64,000 nucleotides of DNA from Runella sp. MFBS21 (GCF_029433105.1 NZ_JARNTW010000003.1:186001-250000), one strand, 5' to 3'. Shown: positions 36,990 through 45,388, counted from the stretch's first letter. Notes: a model not told the origin generated them from the letters alone. Program-made: numbers and translations.

Positions 36990-37436
36990 CTATTTTGGTA
37001 AATAATAATGTTCAGAGATACTAGTAATTTTCCAATCATTTCCTGTTTTTTCGAGCAAAACGATTCGGTGTGCTTTTACTGCTTTTCCGTCGGGGGCTGT
37101 ATAGGTGGTTTGATAATTAGCACTGGCGAAGTTACCCGCCGATTTGATACGAAAGTCGGCATTGCTGACACTTAGTGGCATAGCAGGTGGAAAGGCATCA
37201 TCGCTGGCGAAATCGGCACCTGTGCGTGAAGTGTACGTACCATCGGGCAGATTTACACTTACAATGGTATGTTTTGTGTCTTTGGGATCAAACAACCAAT
37301 GCTTCCGAACTTCGCTGGGCTGATGGGCTTTGAGTGCTTTTGCTTCGGCGAGTAGCGTGGCCTTAATAGCTTCTTCGGAGGGTTGGGCATACAGACTTCC
37401 CGACGTAATCAAGAGAACAAAGAGTAAATTTTTCAT
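36990..37436 (-). CDS. Exported NTF2-like (nuclear transport factor 2 fold) protein
   Basis: From the Met at 37436 the protein has 148 residues with a clear signal peptide (MKNLLFVLLITSGSLYAQPS). The 49 residues upstream in the frame look unlike a protein and cross a small palindrome. The mature part (EEAIKATLLAEAKALKAHQPSE, then HRIVLLEKTGNDWKITSISEHYY) fits a SnoaL/DUF4440-like NTF2 fold often used for small ligand binding or catalysis. It lies 120 bases after the membrane protein gene of unit 2 and reads in the same direction. Function unknown. Confidence 0.7.
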   Translation of the reverse strand: MKNLLFVLLITSGSLYAQPSEEAIKATLLAEAKALKAHQPSEVRKHWLFDPKDTKHTIVSVNLPDGTYTSRTGADFASDDAFPPAMPLSVSNADFRIKSAGNFASANYQTTYTAPDGKAVKAHRIVLLEKTGNDWKITSISEHYYLPK

Positions 37437-37529
37437 TTTTGAACAGGCAGTTGGGTAAAACATAACTGCACAAAAATGAAAAGTTAGAGTGAGATTGTAG
37501 TGGTAAAAAATCGTTGAATTACAGGTGGT

Positions 37530-37546
37530 ACGGACGTCCCGTCCGT
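37530..37546. repeat. Short inverted repeat
   Basis: ACGGAC and GTCCGT separated by five bases, with GGACGTCC as a perfect 8-base palindrome inside. It lies between the NTF2-like and membrane protein genes and does not share the GTT-N3-AAC centre of the others. Confidence 0.45.
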
Positions 37547-37555
37547 CATTAACAA

Positions 37556-38239
37556 CTAGACTTTCCCAAAAAACAGCTGCCAAATTTTATCTAATAAAGG
37601 TTGATTTCCCAAAAACAAATAAGCGACAAGAGCCAAATTAAACACATAATATCCCAAGCCAATTAAGTAAGGCTTGTACATTTTTCGAGTAAAAAACTCT
37701 ACTCCAAAGAATAACAACCAAAAAACCAGCTGCACAGCCAAGCCATTGACAAGCAGGCGAGCTACCGCAGGATTGAGAAAAGGGATGACGGTCATCACCA
37801 TAAATCGAGCGTGGTAAGCGGGCTTTCGGCGAAAGTATATAGCCAAGCCATAAAAAGCCAAGAACACAGGTACATCGAATAGGTTGGCAGTGAAAACAGG
37901 CAGGCTTTTTTCTCGACTTTGCTCTTGGTTGATAATCAGTATTAGCGATACGACCATCAACGCCACCACTACATAAGAAGCCTTACTTACCCACCGATGC
38001 CATTCGAGTTTTTTCTGCACAATCAAAATTGGTTGGACAATGAGCATCAGCAACCAGATAATGATGAAGATAGCGTGAAAGTGAGTAACGGTAGTGATGG
38101 TAATAGGAACATTGCCAATGGGACTGATAACGCCTTGAAAATCTGGAAATTCACCAAAGTAACTTTGGTAGAAGCAATAGATGACCAAAATAAAAAAGGC
38201 AACAAAAAAGTAGGGTAGAAAGCGGTAGGTTTTTTCCAT
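37556..38239 (-). CDS. Multi-spanning membrane protein, copy 2 of a paralogous pair
   Basis: A 227-residue protein with six or seven membrane segments, paralogous to the protein at 34539-35261. Shared features: FYQSYFGEFPDF after the first helix, VTHFHAIFIIIWLLMLIVQP, and the loop EWHRWVSKASY. The conserved His residues face the same side of the membrane in both. It starts 66 bases after the AraC gene at 38306-39151 and is probably controlled by it. No function is known to me; His positions would permit cytochrome-like cofactor binding, which is only a guess. Confidence 0.7.
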   Translation of the reverse strand: MEKTYRFLPYFFVAFFILVIYCFYQSYFGEFPDFQGVISPIGNVPITITTVTHFHAIFIIIWLLMLIVQPILIVQKKLEWHRWVSKASYVVVALMVVSLILIINQEQSREKSLPVFTANLFDVPVFLAFYGLAIYFRRKPAYHARFMVMTVIPFLNPAVARLLVNGLAVQLVFWLLFFGVEFFTRKMYKPYLIGLGYYVFNLALVAYLFLGNQPLLDKIWQLFFGKV

Positions 38240-38305
38240 GATGAATGTTTTTTTCGAAACTTACTGCCTTTTAAGCGTGTAGAGGTGGTAAAAAAACGAC
38301 AGAAT

Positions 38306-39151
38306 TTAGCGCGTAGCCATTGTTTTTGTCACCAGCCCCAGTCTGCGTTCGGGAGAGTCCAGTTCTGCTTGAAGGATAAGATTGGGCGTAACGCCAGCAA
38401 ATTGTTTGAAGTCCTTGACTAAGTGTTGGTAATCGTTGTAACCCGTTTGTAGAGCGATACTTAGCCAATCGAGTGAAGTGCTTTGTTGTTTGAGCTCAAA
38501 TGCTTTATCAAAACGACTAATGCGAGCCAAAAATTTAGGGCTAACGCCCATGCGTTCAATAAACTGTCGTTCCAGATGTCGTGGACTCCAACACGCCTGG
38601 TTTGCTAGCCAATCTAACGAAAAACGATTAGGGTCTTTAATCAGCAGCTGCCCAATTTGAGCCACTGGACTTGCGTCAATTTTTCGTTTTTTTGCTTTTT
38701 GCCACAAGTAGGCCTCCGCAATTGTGATGATGTCATGGTAAGAGGAAGCATTCGCCATTTGTTCATTGACGGTTTTTATTTCATGTCCAATCACACTTTC
38801 CGTGTCGAGGTATTGGTCGGTAATGCAACGGAGCGGTACACCAAATAATTGGTACATGGCGTCGGGCCAAAACACCACCTTGAGCATGATATAGTCGTTT
38901 GAAATGTGCAAGTTAAGTCTCGAAACTTGCTGACCTGACACGTAACAGGCACCTCGTTGTACGACCTCGTCGGTGTGTTGATTGATACTCGTAAGCGGAG
39001 TTCGCGGGTTAAAAGTAAGGCATTGTTCGGGACAAGGCGGGTATGGTTTCACAAAAGAAGCATTACCCTGCTTTACCTTAAAATGCAGCAGCAAGTACTT
39101 TTTGACAAATGGAGCAAGGAAAGGCGAGGGATGAATGTGTTCAAAAACCAT
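38306..39151 (-). CDS. AraC family regulator with DUF6597-like N-terminus, copy 2
   Basis: A 281-residue regulator with the N-terminus PSPFLAPFVKKYLLLHFKV (DUF6597-like) and C-terminal double helix-turn-helix (FSLDWLANQACWSPRHLERQF, WLSIALQTGYNDYQHLVKDF, KQFAGVTPNLIL). It is the closest relative of the AraC gene at 36084-36926; both share the end PERRL. It reads toward the membrane protein gene at 37556. The -7 box TATCTTTG (minus strand, 39194-39187) lies 36 bases before the start, so the gene has its own promoter. The effector is unknown. Confidence 0.88.
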   Translation of the reverse strand: MVFEHIHPSPFLAPFVKKYLLLHFKVKQGNASFVKPYPPCPEQCLTFNPRTPLTSINQHTDEVVQRGACYVSGQQVSRLNLHISNDYIMLKVVFWPDAMYQLFGVPLRCITDQYLDTESVIGHEIKTVNEQMANASSYHDIITIAEAYLWQKAKKRKIDASPVAQIGQLLIKDPNRFSLDWLANQACWSPRHLERQFIERMGVSPKFLARISRFDKAFELKQQSTSLDWLSIALQTGYNDYQHLVKDFKQFAGVTPNLILQAELDSPERRLGLVTKTMATR

Positions 39152-39237
39152 TCTTTTTTTGAAATAGAATTGATAATGAGCTAGTTCAAAGATAAAGAAG
39201 AAATGGAGAAGAGGAATACCGTTTAATAAATACGACG

Positions 39238-39266
39238 GTAGAGACGTTGCAATGCAACATCTCTAC
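39238..39266. repeat. 29-base palindrome (one mismatch)
   Basis: Arms gtagagacgttgc (39238-39250) and gcaacatctctac (39254-39266) around AAT. It has the same 13-3-13 build as the elements at 36044 and 39481 and bounds the cupin relic. Confidence 0.75.
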
Positions 39267-39295
39267 AAAACACCGTAATGTCCCTACCTTATGGA

Positions 39296-39440
39296 CAGAC
39301 CCAGAATTTTTGAATTGTATTTTTTATAGACACCAGCCATTGCCGCCATGTCAAGTCCCACGAGAAACAAAAGTAGTATCGCCCCCGTTGGCTGATACAC
39401 GTTTGCCATCCAGAAGAAATACAAATTTGCCCGTAAGCAC
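39296..39440 (-). pseudogene. Relic of a cupin-domain protein
   Basis: Read on the minus strand, 39440-39354 encodes VLTGKFVFLLDGKRVSANGG then DTTFVSRGT, which fits the cupin pattern (G-x-DG-x-GD-x-V-x-RG). A TGA follows at 39353-39351, where many cupins have Trp or Pro, and after it HGGNGW continues in frame before a further stop. Past a frame change FKNSGSVHKVG resembles the next cupin strand. Neither a start nor a proper end is present. The relic lies between two palindromes (39238 and 39481), in an otherwise empty 358-base gap. Confidence 0.45.
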
Positions 39441-39480
39441 GCAAAAAACTCATTCTGTCAGTAAATGGTAAAAAAATCGA

Positions 39481-39509
39481 CCTTGTAAAGGTTTTGAACC
39501 TTTACAAGG
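39481..39509. repeat. 29-base perfect palindrome (GTT-N3-AAC type)
   Basis: Arms ccttgtaaaggtt (39481-39493) and aacctttacaagg (39497-39509) around TTG. It abuts the stop codon of the membrane protein gene on the minus strand, and its sequence is nearly that of 36044-36072. Confidence 0.85.
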
Positions 39510-40433
39510 TTAGCTTGGCTTTATTTTCAAAAACATCCAAGCCACAATGACCTGTAAGGCTAAACCTGCAGGAGCTCTGTATAACCAGTCGTTTGTTTTC
39601 AATTCCTTAATCAAAGACAACGAATGAGTGTTGTTCAATGGGATTTGAAAATGAGGAACAAAATAAAGGGCTGTAATTGCAAAAAGGTAAAGTACCAATA
39701 GCAAATAGCTTGTAACCAAGTATTTTGGAACTTCTTTTGGTCGTTGCCAATACATGGCAATCAATAGAAAAATCGGGGAGAAAGCTGCAAAAACGAACAT
39801 AATGCTAAACAACAGACTGGGAGGTGTTTGTCGGTAAGCCAGCCAATCTTTTGCGCCTACGGTTTCCCACAAAGGATACGCCAGACTACCTTCAATGCTT
39901 GTTGTACCCAAATTGTAAAAGTTCAATACAACGACACAAAAAAATATCCATTTGGCAACAGGCTTTATATCTCGAAAATATACATACAGGAATGACAGCA
40001 AAATAGCTACTTGCAATGCCGAAGGAATAATTTGAAAATAAAGCGTTTGGGACAAAAGATGTCGATTTTGCGTTGCATCGTAGCCTGTGATTGCCCATTG
40101 TGTATAGATAGGCATCATCACCAACAGAGTAGTTGCCACGGAAATTGCACCTAATACTACGCCGGCATAAACAGCCCATTTGGGAAAAATAGGAGGAGCC
40201 AGCCAAATCATGGAAATAGATGACAACAGCATTAAAACAGCGGGTACATAACCAACCCAAATCATTAAGCTATTGTAGGTGGTTACGTACAACAGAAAGT
40301 TTTCATGCACATTCGCAAACTGAGGATTCACGATGAATTGTAACATCATCGTAAGACCAAAGTGGCGCAACGTAAGAATACTGTAAAGGAGCAATGCCCA
40401 TTTGGTGGTAGTTGGGTTGTTGTTGATAGCCAT
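39510..40433 (-). CDS. Hypothetical membrane protein (8 segments) in AraC unit 3
   Basis: A 307-residue hydrophobic protein with about eight membrane segments spread along its length. I do not recognise a family. The N-terminal 12 residues (MAINNNPTTTKW) are polar and cytoplasmic. Loops carry MPIYTQWAITGYDATQN and WETVGAKDWLAYRQTPP, which are probably outside. It follows the gene at 40454-41053 after 20 bases on the same strand, so the two form an operon. The AraC regulator at 41392 is next upstream. Confidence 0.65.
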   Translation of the reverse strand: MAINNNPTTTKWALLLYSILTLRHFGLTMMLQFIVNPQFANVHENFLLYVTTYNSLMIWVGYVPAVLMLLSSISMIWLAPPIFPKWAVYAGVVLGAISVATTLLVMMPIYTQWAITGYDATQNRHLLSQTLYFQIIPSALQVAILLSFLYVYFRDIKPVAKWIFFCVVVLNFYNLGTTSIEGSLAYPLWETVGAKDWLAYRQTPPSLLFSIMFVFAAFSPIFLLIAMYWQRPKEVPKYLVTSYLLLVLYLFAITALYFVPHFQIPLNNTHSLSLIKELKTNDWLYRAPAGLALQVIVAWMFLKIKPS

Positions 40434-40453
40434 TTTTTCGATAGTGATAATTA

Positions 40454-41053
40454 TTACCCCAAACTAAGTTTCACTTCCGATACTCGTTGCCATGCTGCTA
40501 TGCCAAGGATTATCCACGGAATGCCCCAAAAACCAATCACTGCCGCAGGGCGGTTGCCTGTGACAATCAGTAGCGGAAACATAAACAAGAATGGAAAACA
40601 ACCTACCACCAAAGGCACGTACCGTTTCCAACCCGTCCATATTTTTTCTTTGATACTGGCTATTCCTACCAAAATCATTCCCAAACCACTCAGAAAAGCT
40701 CCCAGCGGCGCAAAAGGCAACGGCATCCATTGTCCTAAAATATAGGAAATAGCTCCAGCGATAGAAACATAAAAGAATTTACGTCTTTTGCCAAAGCCTG
40801 TAGGCTCTCCTGTTTTCCAAAGAGACACTGCTCCTATGAGCATCGAAAGTGTGCCGATTAATCCAGCCCAAGATTGTAAATTTTGTGGAATCAAATCATC
40901 CATAACCACCAGAAAGGGAAGGATAAATCTGCCTTTACCATCTTCATCAACTGCCCCTAAAAACCAGAATGGGAAACTGAAAACCAAGTAGGTAATTCCT
41001 GTAATAATAAAGCAACTACTTGCTCGCTGCAAATGTATAACCTTTTCGTTCAT
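40454..41053 (-). CDS. Hypothetical membrane protein (5-6 segments) in AraC unit 3
   Basis: A 199-residue protein from the Met at 41053 (MNEKVIHLQRASSCFIITGI). The frame extends 36 residues further, but that part is not hydrophobic in the right way and runs into the promoter region. Five or six membrane segments are predicted. GQWMPLPFAPLGAFLSGLGM and FWGIPWIILGIAAWQR are recognisable features but match no family I know. It is the first gene of a two-gene operon with the next membrane protein and lies downstream of the AraC gene at 41392, separated by a broken Uma2 gene. Confidence 0.65.
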   Translation of the reverse strand: MNEKVIHLQRASSCFIITGITYLVFSFPFWFLGAVDEDGKGRFILPFLVVMDDLIPQNLQSWAGLIGTLSMLIGAVSLWKTGEPTGFGKRRKFFYVSIAGAISYILGQWMPLPFAPLGAFLSGLGMILVGIASIKEKIWTGWKRYVPLVVGCFPFLFMFPLLIVTGNRPAAVIGFWGIPWIILGIAAWQRVSEVKLSLG

Positions 41054-41176
41054 AATGAGTTGTGTTTTTACAAACCTATTTTTAAATAAGGAAAAAAGCA
41101 TAGTAAAAAAACGACATTTTTCTTGTAGTACTTCTTTGTAATCAAGCCTAATTGATGTCATTTGTCCTAATTTTCG

Positions 41177-41184
41177 TACATTTG
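41177..41184 (+). promoter_or_regulatory. Surviving promoter box of the Uma2 relic
   Basis: TACATTTG matches TAnnTTTG, and a TTG lies 22 bases before it. It points at the Uma2 relic, so a short plus-strand RNA may still be made here. Confidence 0.5.
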
Positions 41185-41196
41185 TTTACCAACTGA

Positions 41197-41387
41197 AAGT
41201 ACCATTGGATCATTGACCCCGCCCCCCAAACCATTGAACAATACCACTACGAAGATGGTCAATATGAACTTACCCTAAAAGCCGCTGAAGGCACAATCAA
41301 AAGTTTTGTCATGAAGGGTTCTCCATCCCGATTCAGGCGGTGTTTGACGAAGCTCTGAACATCGAAACGTTGAAGACTTTGATGTAG
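41197..41387 (+). pseudogene. Relic of a Uma2 family gene (C-terminal part)
   Basis: The plus strand encodes WIIDPAPQTIEQYHYEDG then QYELTLKAAEGTIKSFVMKG, after which the frame must shift by one base to read FSIPIQAVFDEALN and ends LKTLM-stop at 41385-41387. WIIDP and the EGTIKS block are typical of the C-terminal half of Uma2 nucleases, and FSIPIQAVF is their usual tail. The N-terminal half is gone. A one-base deletion near 41309 broke the frame. The type differs from the intact Uma2 at 35446, so the two are not recent copies. Confidence 0.7.
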
Positions 41388-41391
41388 TTTG

Positions 41392-42177
41392 TCAGTATAT
41401 CACCGCATTTTCAAAATCAAAACCAGTAGGGACGGTTCCTGTAAACTGCTTAAAATCACGCAATAAGTGATTGTGGTCAAAATAGCCACAATCGTAAGCA
41501 ATATGTAACCAACTGCGGTTGGGTTGTTGTTGCTTGATTTTCATCGCTCGATTGAAACGCACAACTCGACTATAAAACTTGGGAGATACTCCTGTTCTTT
41601 CCAGAAATTTCCGCTCAAACTGCCGATTGCTCAAACAAGCATCATGAGCCAACTCATCCAACGAAAACCGATAAAAATCGGGTTGCTCCAATACAGCATC
41701 AATCGGATGTCTTTCGACTTGATACTTCCTCACTTTTTCCAACAAAAAAGCGTCTGTATAACATACCATTTCTTCAAACGTATCAGCATTTTCAATCTGT
41801 TCTCGTAGTTCGTTGATTTTGTTTCCCAATACCAAATTCATTTCTTCGTGACCTCCCGTAAACAACGTCATCGGTATACCAAACAGCCGAAAAAAGCCTG
41901 ACGGCTGCAATAGTACTTTAAACATTCGATAGTCGTTAGGAATCAACAAGTTGTGGCGTAAGGTTGTTTGCCCCGTAACGACATTATCAGGAATTGTAGC
42001 TGATGTATTATCCAAATAATATACCTGTAATTTGCCTTTTGGATAAAAATAAAGGCAGGTTTCGGGGATGGGCGCAATGGGCAGATTCAAGGTAGGTGCT
42101 TCATGCTGAATGTGCAAACACCAATATTCTTTTACGAAAGAGCGCAAAATGGGCAGAGGTAGAAATTTTTGTAGCAA
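41392..42177 (-). CDS. AraC family regulator with DUF6597-like N-terminus, copy 3
   Basis: A 261-residue regulator starting at TTG 42177 (an in-frame stop lies just upstream, and the nearby ATG is out of frame). The N-terminus LPILRSFVKEYWCLHIQH matches the DUF6597-like domain of copies 1 and 2; the end has FSLDELAHDACLSNRQFERKF and WLHIAYDCGYFDHNHLLRDF, with FKQFTGTVPT. A -7 box TACTTTTG (minus strand, 42218-42211) lies upstream. Two GTAAAC words nine bases apart (around 42242-42256) might be an operator. It reads toward the two membrane protein genes of unit 3. Confidence 0.85.
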   Translation of the reverse strand: MLQKFLPLPILRSFVKEYWCLHIQHEAPTLNLPIAPIPETCLYFYPKGKLQVYYLDNTSATIPDNVVTGQTTLRHNLLIPNDYRMFKVLLQPSGFFRLFGIPMTLFTGGHEEMNLVLGNKINELREQIENADTFEEMVCYTDAFLLEKVRKYQVERHPIDAVLEQPDFYRFSLDELAHDACLSNRQFERKFLERTGVSPKFYSRVVRFNRAMKIKQQQPNRSWLHIAYDCGYFDHNHLLRDFKQFTGTVPTGFDFENAVIY

Positions 42178-42210
42178 AGCACATCAGGTTTAGTGTTCTT
42201 GAAAATACAC

Positions 42211-42218
42211 CAAAAGTA
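42211..42218 (-). promoter_or_regulatory. -7 box of AraC copy 3
   Basis: Minus strand TACTTTTG, about 34 bases before the start codon. Around 42238-42260 the sequence has a 6-bp inverted repeat (GACCGT/ACGGTC) holding two GTAAAC words, a possible control site. Confidence 0.5.
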
Positions 42219-42338
42219 CCTGATATACAAGAAGATAGACCGTAAACTTAGTAAACGGTCGATAATCATTCTGAGACATACAAAGCAATGCTTCTTTTGA
42301 CAAAAAAAACTTTGCTAACCAAGGTATAATACACAAAA

Positions 42339-42371
42339 ATCCCTGACCTTCGATAAGAAAAAGTCAGGGAT
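42339..42371 (-). terminator. Terminator after the porin-like gene
   Basis: ATCCCTGAC (42339-42347) and GTCAGGGAT (42363-42371) form a 9-bp stem. On the minus strand it is followed by five T, about 65 bases after the stop of the gene at 42436. Confidence 0.75.
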
Positions 42372-42435
42372 AAATCTATCTTAGGTAATATAAAATCGTT
42401 GTATTCAAGAGAACGTATAGCCCTCTAACAACTAA

Positions 42436-42969
42436 CTAAAAGTTAAACCTTACACCAAGGCTGGCTTGAGGATGTAAATAAAAAATAGCTGGTACTAATT
42501 CCGCATACAATCCTGCCTCTACAAAACATGAAAGAGGACTTCCGCTCACAAAATACTCAGCGCCTGCTAGTCCAGCACCTCCTAAAGAAATATTGTTGGT
42601 ATATTCTTTAAGTCCAGGGGCATTGCGAGATTCAAAATAGTACCGGCGTGAGTTGATTTGCCCACCAAAACCATAATAAACATGCAGCAATTCTTTCTTG
42701 AAAAGTCCATGATGCCATAAATAAGTAGCTCGCAACGACAAGCCAGCGTTTTGGTAATAACCTTTGCGGTATTTGCGATCACGGCCATAAAACAACCCGT
42801 ACGTTCCTACCGAAACATCAAATGCTTTGTTTTCACCAAAATACTTCCGAAGATTTACCCCTGAAGGCTCTACCAGCTGAAACCCAACCGCCCAGTTGTT
42901 GTACTGTGCCAAGGACGGCAAAAATGAACATAACGAAAAGAGGAACGTAAATAAAAGCTTCTTTTTCAT
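42436..42969 (-). CDS. Exported beta-barrel-like hypothetical protein
   Basis: From the Met at 42969 the protein has 177 residues with a signal peptide (MKKKLLFTFLFSLCSFLPSLAQ). The mature part begins YNNWAVGFQLVEPSGVNLRKYF and alternates short hydrophobic and polar stretches with many Tyr and Gly, and ends in HPQASLGVRFNF with a C-terminal aromatic residue, as in small outer-membrane beta barrels. It probably resides in the outer membrane; function unknown. It follows hisC after 55 bases on the same strand but has its own terminator; whether it belongs to the his operon is open. Confidence 0.7.
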   Translation of the reverse strand: MKKKLLFTFLFSLCSFLPSLAQYNNWAVGFQLVEPSGVNLRKYFGENKAFDVSVGTYGLFYGRDRKYRKGYYQNAGLSLRATYLWHHGLFKKELLHVYYGFGGQINSRRYYFESRNAPGLKEYTNNISLGGAGLAGAEYFVSGSPLSCFVEAGLYAELVPAIFYLHPQASLGVRFNF

Positions 42970-43024
42970 TGAAAATAAATTTGGTTTTCTACAAGACAAC
43001 TACCTATCATCAATCCCTCATCGC

Positions 43025-44083
43025 TCAAGCCACTACCGCAAACTCCTTTAGGGTTTTTATTAATATATCATTTTCTTCAGGTGTGCCAACCGTGATTCGT
43101 AAACAACCATCACAAAGAAGCACTTTAGAACGATCTCGGACGATGATTTTTTGATCAATCAAATACTGCATCACCGCCGAAGCATCTTCAAAAGCTACCA
43201 ACAAAAAGTTAGCATCCGAAGGATATATCTTATTAACTAACGGCAAGCTGGCCAAATTCGTGCCCAAACGGGCGCGCTCAGCCAAAATATCACGCACCAT
43301 TTTGTTTTTTGTTTCTACGTGATTAAGCGCTTCAAGTAACAACTGTTGCGTAGCCCCACTCAAATTATAAGGAGGCTTGATTTTATTCAAAACCTTGATG
43401 ATTTCTTCCGAAGCAAAACACATTCCCAAACGCAAAGAGGCCAAGCCCCAAGCTTTAGAGAAAGTTTGTAACACCACAAGATTAGGATAAGTATCCAATT
43501 CTTGGGTAAATGAAGGCTCATCCGAAAAATCAATATAGGCTTCGTCCACAACGACTAACCCGCTGAATTGCTCCAAAAGGGCATAAATTGCTTCTCGCTT
43601 TACCGAATTTCCGCTAGGATTGTTGGGCGAACATATCCAAATGATTTTGGTATGAGGTGTAATAGCTGCCAACACTTTCTCGGTATCAATCTGAAAATCG
43701 GGCGTGAGAGGTACTTTGATGGCAGCCACGTCATTGATATCGGCACTTACTTGGTACATGCCATAGGTAGGAGGCAACAAAATCATGTTGTCTTGGCGAG
43801 GAGTACAAGTAGCCCGTACCAACAAATCTATCGGCTCGTCAGAGCCATTTCCTAAGAAAATCTGTGAAGGACGTACGCCTTTAATGGGTGCCAATTTTTC
43901 TTTAATCGCCCACTGATAGGGGTCAGGATAGCGATTCCAAGCTTGACCATTGACCGCCGCATAGGGGTTTTCGTTGGCATCCAAGAAGATACCTTCTTTG
44001 CCCGTGTATTCGTCCCGAGCCGACGAATAAGGTACTAAATTAAGAATATGAGGGCGAAGTATTTTTTCTAAATTAAAAGTCAT
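43025..44083 (-). CDS. hisC: Histidinol-phosphate aminotransferase
   Basis: A 352-residue PLP enzyme of fold type I. Features include GKEGIFLDANENPYAAVNG at the start, FLGNGSDEPIDLLVRATC, ICSPNNPSGNSVKREAI, VVDEAYIDFSDEPSF and the Schiff-base Lys in FSKAWGLASLRLGM, with Arg in CLRITVGTPEEN at the end. It turns imidazole-acetol phosphate into histidinol phosphate with glutamate. It is the third gene of the leftward hisGDC operon, 36 bases after hisD. hisB, which often follows, is not in this window. Confidence 0.95.
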   Translation of the reverse strand: MTFNLEKILRPHILNLVPYSSARDEYTGKEGIFLDANENPYAAVNGQAWNRYPDPYQWAIKEKLAPIKGVRPSQIFLGNGSDEPIDLLVRATCTPRQDNMILLPPTYGMYQVSADINDVAAIKVPLTPDFQIDTEKVLAAITPHTKIIWICSPNNPSGNSVKREAIYALLEQFSGLVVVDEAYIDFSDEPSFTQELDTYPNLVVLQTFSKAWGLASLRLGMCFASEEIIKVLNKIKPPYNLSGATQQLLLEALNHVETKNKMVRDILAERARLGTNLASLPLVNKIYPSDANFLLVAFEDASAVMQYLIDQKIIVRDRSKVLLCDGCLRITVGTPEENDILIKTLKEFAVVA

Positions 44084-44119
44084 TGTGCTAATCGGAAAAA
44101 TTCTTGAAAACTATCTATT

Positions 44120-45388
44120 TCACGACAAACTGCTCAATCGTAAACTTACAGCCCGCTTGTGTGCCTGTAGCGATTCGGCTTCAGCCATCGCCTCTACGGT
44201 AGGGCCTAAAGCTTTCAGGCCTTCAGGGGTGATATGCTGCACCGTAATTTTTTTCACAAAACTATCTAACGATACCCCGCTGTATGCCCGAGCGTGGCCG
44301 TTGGTAGGCAAGGTATGATTGGTACCAGAAGCATAATCTCCGCAAGATTCGGGGGTATAATTTCCTAAAAAGATAGACCCCGCATTGATGATTTTTTCGC
44401 ATACTTCGTCGGCATTCCTCACACTCAATATCAAATGCTCGGCGGCGTATTCGTTCAACAAATCAATCGCTTCTTCTTCGGTTTCTACCAAAATTGCCTT
44501 GCTGTTTTCGATAGCTTTACGGGCAAAATCGCGACGAGGCAATGCTTCCAACTGTGTACTTAAAGTGATATTGACCGAAGCCAAAAATTTCTTATCAGTC
44601 GAAACTAACAATACCTGACTGTCAGCTCCATGCTCCGCTTGCGACAACAAATCTGCCGCCACAAAAGCCGGAACAGCACTGCTATCACCATACACTGCCA
44701 CTTCTGATGGCCCAGCAGGCATGTCTATTGCTACTCCTTCTTTGGCCAAGAGCATTTTGGCCGCAGTCACGTACTGATTGCCCGGTCCAAAAATCTTATA
44801 TACTTTCGGAATCGATTCTGTACCATAAGCCATAGCTGCAATAGCCTGCGACCCTCCTACACGGAAGATTTTGGTAACTCCTACCAACTGAGCCGCATAC
44901 ATAATTGCGGGGTGGTCACTTGGCGTACAAAGCACTACTTCTTTACAACCTGCCAATTGAGCCGGAACTCCCAACATCAGCACTGTACTAAACAACGGTG
45001 CCGACCCACCGGGGATGTATAGCCCCACTTTCTCGATTCCGACACTCCGTCGCCAGCAAGTTACCCCTGTCATGGTTTCTACTTTCTGAACAGGCTGGTA
45101 TTGGGTTTCGTGAAATTTACGAATATTGGCATATGCCTGACGAATCGCCGCTTTTAACTCCTCAGAAAGACTAGCCTCCGCCGCTTCTATCACTGAAGCA
45201 GGCATCGCTACATCTACCAGCTCAATTTTATCAAATTTTAAGGTCAATTCCTTAATAGCAGCATCACCTTCTTTTTGTACTTTTTCTAAGATTGGGGCTA
45301 CCAATTTTTCGATTTTGGCCATGCTTTGGGTAGGGCGAGCCAAGAGTGACGGCCATTCGCTACGGCTAGGATATGGAATGATTTGCAT
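44120..45388 (-). CDS. hisD: Histidinol dehydrogenase
   Basis: A 422-residue enzyme of usual size. It contains GLYIPGGSAPLFSTVLMLG, VGGSQAIAAMAYGTESIPKV, the GPGNQYVTAAK motif, DMPAGPSEVAVY, LLSQAEHGADSQVLLV with the zinc-binding His and Gln, and NHTLPTNGHARAYSGV with the catalytic His. It oxidises histidinol to histidine in two NAD-linked steps. It lies after hisG with an unusual gap of 151 bases that holds a long inverted repeat, so translation of the two is not coupled. hisC follows 36 bases later. Confidence 0.96.
   Translation of the reverse strand: MQIIPYPSRSEWPSLLARPTQSMAKIEKLVAPILEKVQKEGDAAIKELTLKFDKIELVDVAMPASVIEAAEASLSEELKAAIRQAYANIRKFHETQYQPVQKVETMTGVTCWRRSVGIEKVGLYIPGGSAPLFSTVLMLGVPAQLAGCKEVVLCTPSDHPAIMYAAQLVGVTKIFRVGGSQAIAAMAYGTESIPKVYKIFGPGNQYVTAAKMLLAKEGVAIDMPAGPSEVAVYGDSSAVPAFVAADLLSQAEHGADSQVLLVSTDKKFLASVNITLSTQLEALPRRDFARKAIENSKAILVETEEEAIDLLNEYAAEHLILSVRNADEVCEKIINAGSIFLGNYTPESCGDYASGTNHTLPTNGHARAYSGVSLDSFVKKITVQHITPEGLKALGPTVEAMAEAESLQAHKRAVSLRLSSLS

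Noticed and set aside
40454-41161. Longer form of the membrane protein starting at 41161
   Set aside because: The extra 36 residues are polar and basic and cover the region upstream of the likely start at 41053.
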